Both the position numbers and the translations under genes were made by a program. Below are positions 61,433-64,000 of a DNA stretch of 64,000 nucleotides, one piece after another; the stretch's first letter is position 1; each line of letters starts with the position of its first letter. The notes beneath the pieces were generated by a model. The model was not told the DNA's origin and did no database searches. It saw only the letters and a list, made by a program, of their open reading frames with translations. Source of the stretch: Gloeothece verrucosa PCC 7822 (lineage in GTDB: Bacteria; Cyanobacteriota; Cyanobacteriia; Cyanobacteriales; Microcystaceae); assembly GCF_000147335.1 (NCBI RefSeq), contig NC_014502.1:124001-188000 (forward strand). The letters run 5' to 3'.

Positions 61433-62185
61433 TTATTTATTTAATTTGTCGACCAGATTAAACACTCTCTTTTTAGGTTCAGCTTCAGTCGGCGGTGGTG
61501 TGGGGGGAGACTCAGGAGGGGTTGAAATTTTAACTTTCTTTTTAAAGAGAGAAGGAGGAGAAACAGGGGTGTTTAAATGCTCTTTTTTCTTTTTCTTCTG
61601 TTGCGGCGGCGGTGGTGAAACTGGCGCGGCTTTTTTCTCTTTTTTGGGCGGTGGTGGTGCTGGTGGTGCTTTCTCGATTCGGGGTAAGGGCAGTTTAGTC
61701 GCTGATTGTATCACGTAGCTCTTACTTTCTCTTAATAGCTTGAACCGCCAAAACGGCCAGGCTTTATCTCCCGAAAAAGTTCCTTTTAAAGTGAGAGTAA
61801 ATGATTCAGATTCACGGGTATTTGATTTAATCTCTACAGTAACGCTCTCTTTATTGACTTTGACAAGTCTACCATCAACCTGAAATTTATCAGCCCTAAA
61901 ACTGTGCTGCCTCGGATTCTCTACATTAGAAGTTTCGACTTTTTTTAATTCCAGCGAGGCGGGACGAGTCTTAAAATAACACTTCCACAAAGCAAGTCCA
62001 AAAAACTGTTGTGGTTGATGTTCCAACAAGGTAGCGACTTCATAGCTTACAATGGCCGGAAATTTTACACCGTCATCTGTAGTAAGAGTCCCCGTTGTGG
62101 GGTCAGTTTTGGAGGGTTTGTAAGTTCCCCTGACGGTTCCGTAAGCTCTATATATTATGGGGTCGTTGTGGGGTTTTTCGCTCAT
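61433..62185 (-). CDS. Cyanobacterial hypothetical protein with proline-rich tail
   Basis: 250 aa. The core at residues 10-160 starts IIYRAYGTVRGTYKPSKTDP and includes WPFWRFKLLRE. The tail (170-240) is a proline/lysine repeat (PPPPKKEKK, PPPPQQKKKKK). It has the same build as the protein at 6649-7482, so the window has two paralogues. Unknown role. Confidence 0.6.
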   Translation of the reverse strand: MSEKPHNDPIIYRAYGTVRGTYKPSKTDPTTGTLTTDDGVKFPAIVSYEVATLLEHQPQQFFGLALWKCYFKTRPASLELKKVETSNVENPRQHSFRADKFQVDGRLVKVNKESVTVEIKSNTRESESFTLTLKGTFSGDKAWPFWRFKLLRESKSYVIQSATKLPLPRIEKAPPAPPPPKKEKKAAPVSPPPPQQKKKKKEHLNTPVSPPSLFKKKVKISTPPESPPTPPPTEAEPKKRVFNLVDKLNK

Positions 62186-62302
62186 GGATAGAAAACCAAA
62201 CCGCGCACGCGCAGCGACACGAGAGTGTTCGCTATTGTTAATACTACAATATTTTAATCGAGCTTTTAAAATAATGTTAGCTATTTGTGCAAATATTGTA
62301 GC

Positions 62303-63142
62303 TTAATTTTCCTCCAGCCAACGCCTTAAATCTTCTACACTACTAAAATCCAATAAAGCTTCTCCCAAGTTTTCTAATTGTTCAATTGATAGCGCCTGAA
62401 TTTGTTCAATTTCTATTGGCGATATTTGACCAACGCGGCGGTTGAGTTGCCGTAAAACTAAATTGAAGCCCTCTTGTTGCCGTCCTTCAGTTAGAGCTTC
62501 TTGATAAACACGAGTTTGTTTTAAGTCACTGAGGTTAAACATCGCTTCTATTTCCTCCCTAGTTTTTAATGGAAATTTATAGACAATAATACTTTCAATT
62601 AAATCAATTAAGCTTTTCTGGATTGTTTCATCGCTTAATTGATTTTTGGAAAGTTCGATTAAGGCTTGAGCTTTGGCGACGGCTTGCTGTTCCGATTCTA
62701 CTACTAATTTGATTACGTTAATACCCAGAGAACTATTAGCGGCTTCTTCTAATTTATCTAAATAAATTCTCCTGATGCTGGAGAGGCTAAGAAAATCCCT
62801 GAAATGGATAGATTGTTCTCGTTCGACCGAACGGGTCGGATAAATTACCACAATCTGCCAAGAATAGGGAGGTTTATATTGTTTGAGAAACAGAAAAAAT
62901 TCCGAAAATAAACGATAATATAAATCCGGATCGGGCTGAAATTGAACCTCGACTAGATACAAAGGTTTTGCCGTTTCTTCTATTGTCGGCATAAATAACC
63001 CATCCAGGCGGAAAGATAATTGCTTGATTTCTTGTGAAGTAAATTGATAATTATCAACCTCGGTTTCTCCTTCTCCAATTAAATCGAAGAAGCTTTTGGG
63101 AAAATTTAAGAATATTTGATAAAAAATACTATCGGTTTTCAC
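62303..63142 (-). CDS. Rpn/DUF2887-type nuclease-like protein with DUF4351 tail
   Basis: The family usually starts M-K-T-D-S-I-F-Y, so I take the GTG at 63142 (VKTDSIFYQIFLNFPKSFFD), although the frame opens at 63211 inside the previous gene. The motif LVEVQFQPD with D and E-x-Q fits the PD-(D/E)XK fold. The end (RQLNRRVGQISPIEIEQIQA) is the DUF4351 helix pair. Very common in cyanobacteria and probably a recombination-linked nuclease. Confidence 0.75.
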   Translation of the reverse strand: MKTDSIFYQIFLNFPKSFFDLIGEGETEVDNYQFTSQEIKQLSFRLDGLFMPTIEETAKPLYLVEVQFQPDPDLYYRLFSEFFLFLKQYKPPYSWQIVVIYPTRSVEREQSIHFRDFLSLSSIRRIYLDKLEEAANSSLGINVIKLVVESEQQAVAKAQALIELSKNQLSDETIQKSLIDLIESIIVYKFPLKTREEIEAMFNLSDLKQTRVYQEALTEGRQQEGFNLVLRQLNRRVGQISPIEIEQIQALSIEQLENLGEALLDFSSVEDLRRWLEEN

Positions 63143-63150
63143 TTGTTTTT

Positions 63151-63513
63151 TTATTCTAATTTTAATACTCCTTCTCGGTATTTGGCGATCAGATTGAATA
63201 GCTTGAGCCATTTTGATCCAAGTAAAACCTCTTCAAGAGCGTCACCGGCAAATACGGGAATTTCAAGCTCTTGCTCCGAAATTACAATTTTTCCCCTGTA
63301 GATATCGAAGTTTGCTAATCCTTGGGCAGTTAACAGTTCTTCTTGGTCGAAGTATGGCCATGCTAGTTCTTCTATATCCTGTTTATTGATAGCTAGATAC
63401 TCAGTAAAACCCGTATCTAACATTGCATCTACAGGCAAATATTCTCCTTCGCCGGTGATCAAATCAATCGGAAAAAAAAGTTCTCCTCGTTCTCCAAATT
63501 GACCTTGAATCAT
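63151..63513 (-). CDS. Clan AA aspartic protease-like protein
   Basis: 120 aa. VDAMLDTGFTEYLAINKQDI carries the D-T-G of retropepsin-like proteases and the flanking pattern of the cyanobacterial stand-alone family. The later VLLGSKWLKLFNL is the usual C-terminal hydrophobic box. It overlaps the following gene's 3' end by a few bases, so the two are co-transcribed. Confidence 0.75.
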   Translation of the reverse strand: MIQGQFGERGELFFPIDLITGEGEYLPVDAMLDTGFTEYLAINKQDIEELAWPYFDQEELLTAQGLANFDIYRGKIVISEQELEIPVFAGDALEEVLLGSKWLKLFNLIAKYREGVLKLE

Positions 63514-63824
63514 ATATTACCACAAGCTCCTGTTTCGTTTAAACAAAAAACACAATGAACTGAATTGGGATGTACCTGACGTGCTTTTTGATGAGCGATT
63601 TCTTTATCTGAATCAATAAAATATTCTCCACTTAATGGTTCAATGGCGATATACGAACCGTAATGATCTTCAATTAATTTTGTATGGACTTCATCAAATA
63701 TTACTTGACAACGTTGGTGGAAAGCTTCCCTTTCGGCTTTTCTTCTAGCCTTTTCTTCTGGTGTCCATTGGATTTCGGGAAAAATTCTTCCGCGTCGTGC
63801 GTGTTTTTTGGTGGACTGATTCAT
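63510..63824 (-). CDS. Partner protein of the aspartic protease-like gene
   Basis: 104 aa. A basic, charged head (KKHARRGRIF), then HYGSYIAIEPLSGEYFIDSD and HCVFCLNETGACG. This pattern is well known from proteins placed directly before the protease-like gene in cyanobacteria. The two overlap by four bases (ATGA-type). The pair may act as a unit, but its biochemical role is unknown. Confidence 0.7.
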   Translation of the reverse strand: MNQSTKKHARRGRIFPEIQWTPEEKARRKAEREAFHQRCQVIFDEVHTKLIEDHYGSYIAIEPLSGEYFIDSDKEIAHQKARQVHPNSVHCVFCLNETGACGNI

Positions 63825-64000
63825 AGTTGTTTTACTCCAAAACTCTAATTTATTTTAGTTTACCAAATTATTGAAATTAGCGAATTTATATTTATTACTA
63901 ATTATTTTTTGCTTTTTTGAGCGCAGGGGAAACATTCGCTATTTCTTAAGTAATCGTTCTAAAAACCAAAGACCCAAAGGTTTGTGCAAACCAACATTTA

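Noticed and set aside
61446-61718. Plus-strand frame rich in glycine
   Set aside because: It is the antisense of the proline-rich tail of the 61433 gene; glycine runs are the expected mirror of proline codons.

Overview
This 64 kb window looks like part of a cyanobacterial plasmid or another large mobile replicon. The cyanobacterial octamer GCGATCGC occurs at least a dozen times (for example near 16724, 22480, 37142, 39380, 47440 and 59036). The protein families also fit: GUN4, a PEP-CTERM protein, DUF2887/DUF4351-type nucleases, and the MGEAKRRK-headed family. The style resembles unicellular chroococcalean genomes such as Microcystis, Cyanothece or Gloeothece, but the genus cannot be fixed from sequence alone. 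I saw no rRNA, tRNA or CRISPR array.

Layout. 1-3.9 kb: end of a conjugation operon on the minus strand (VirB4/TraC-like ATPase plus small membrane proteins). 4-13.2 kb: accessory genes, namely an IS630-type element, a TPR gene with an internal stop, a bicupin, a VapBC-like pair and a damaged M50 protease. 13.3-18.4 kb: a cytosine methyltransferase fused to a plasmid/phage domain, then a UvrD-like helicase with an internal stop. 18.4-27 kb: replication and maintenance, with a 1298-aa primase/helicase initiator, a cluster of six 19-bp iteron-like repeats, a ParB-RuvC fusion and a tyrosine recombinase. 27-33.7 kb: a large unknown protein, an orphan response regulator with a kinase remnant, a PEP-CTERM gene split by a small inverted-repeat element, and a broken pilin-like gene. 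33.8-35.3 kb: relaxase, MobC and a candidate oriT. 35.3-42 kb: a decayed GUN4 gene, then a parM-led operon with a ParA-like ATPase, and a membrane-anchored nuclease-like protein. 42-43 kb: toxin/immunity pair.

43.1-50.9 kb: the outstanding object is a 2448-aa protein. Its N-terminal part carries, in the right order, motifs of two-barrel RNA polymerases, including a DFDGD metal-binding loop. Further along come a SLOG-like Rossmann segment and a complete RNase HI domain with all four catalytic acids. A copy of its C-terminal domain lies immediately downstream. To my reading this is a predicted plasmid-encoded single-chain RNA polymerase fused to RNase H.

51-64 kb: mostly short minus-strand genes, including two SSB-like proteins (one with and one without the acidic tip). 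Many are preceded by a tiny GCC/GGC hairpin, and several are followed by their own terminator. A HicAB pair, a CopG-like protein and two small inverted-repeat elements follow, then a protease-like/nuclease-like trio.

Taken together, the window holds DNA transfer (T4SS ATPase, relaxase, MobC), replication (initiator, SSBs, iterons), segregation (ParM and ParA-like) and stabilisation (VapBC, HicAB). Its accessory genes are decaying: three carry a single in-frame TGA, several carry one-base indels, and others are split or truncated.
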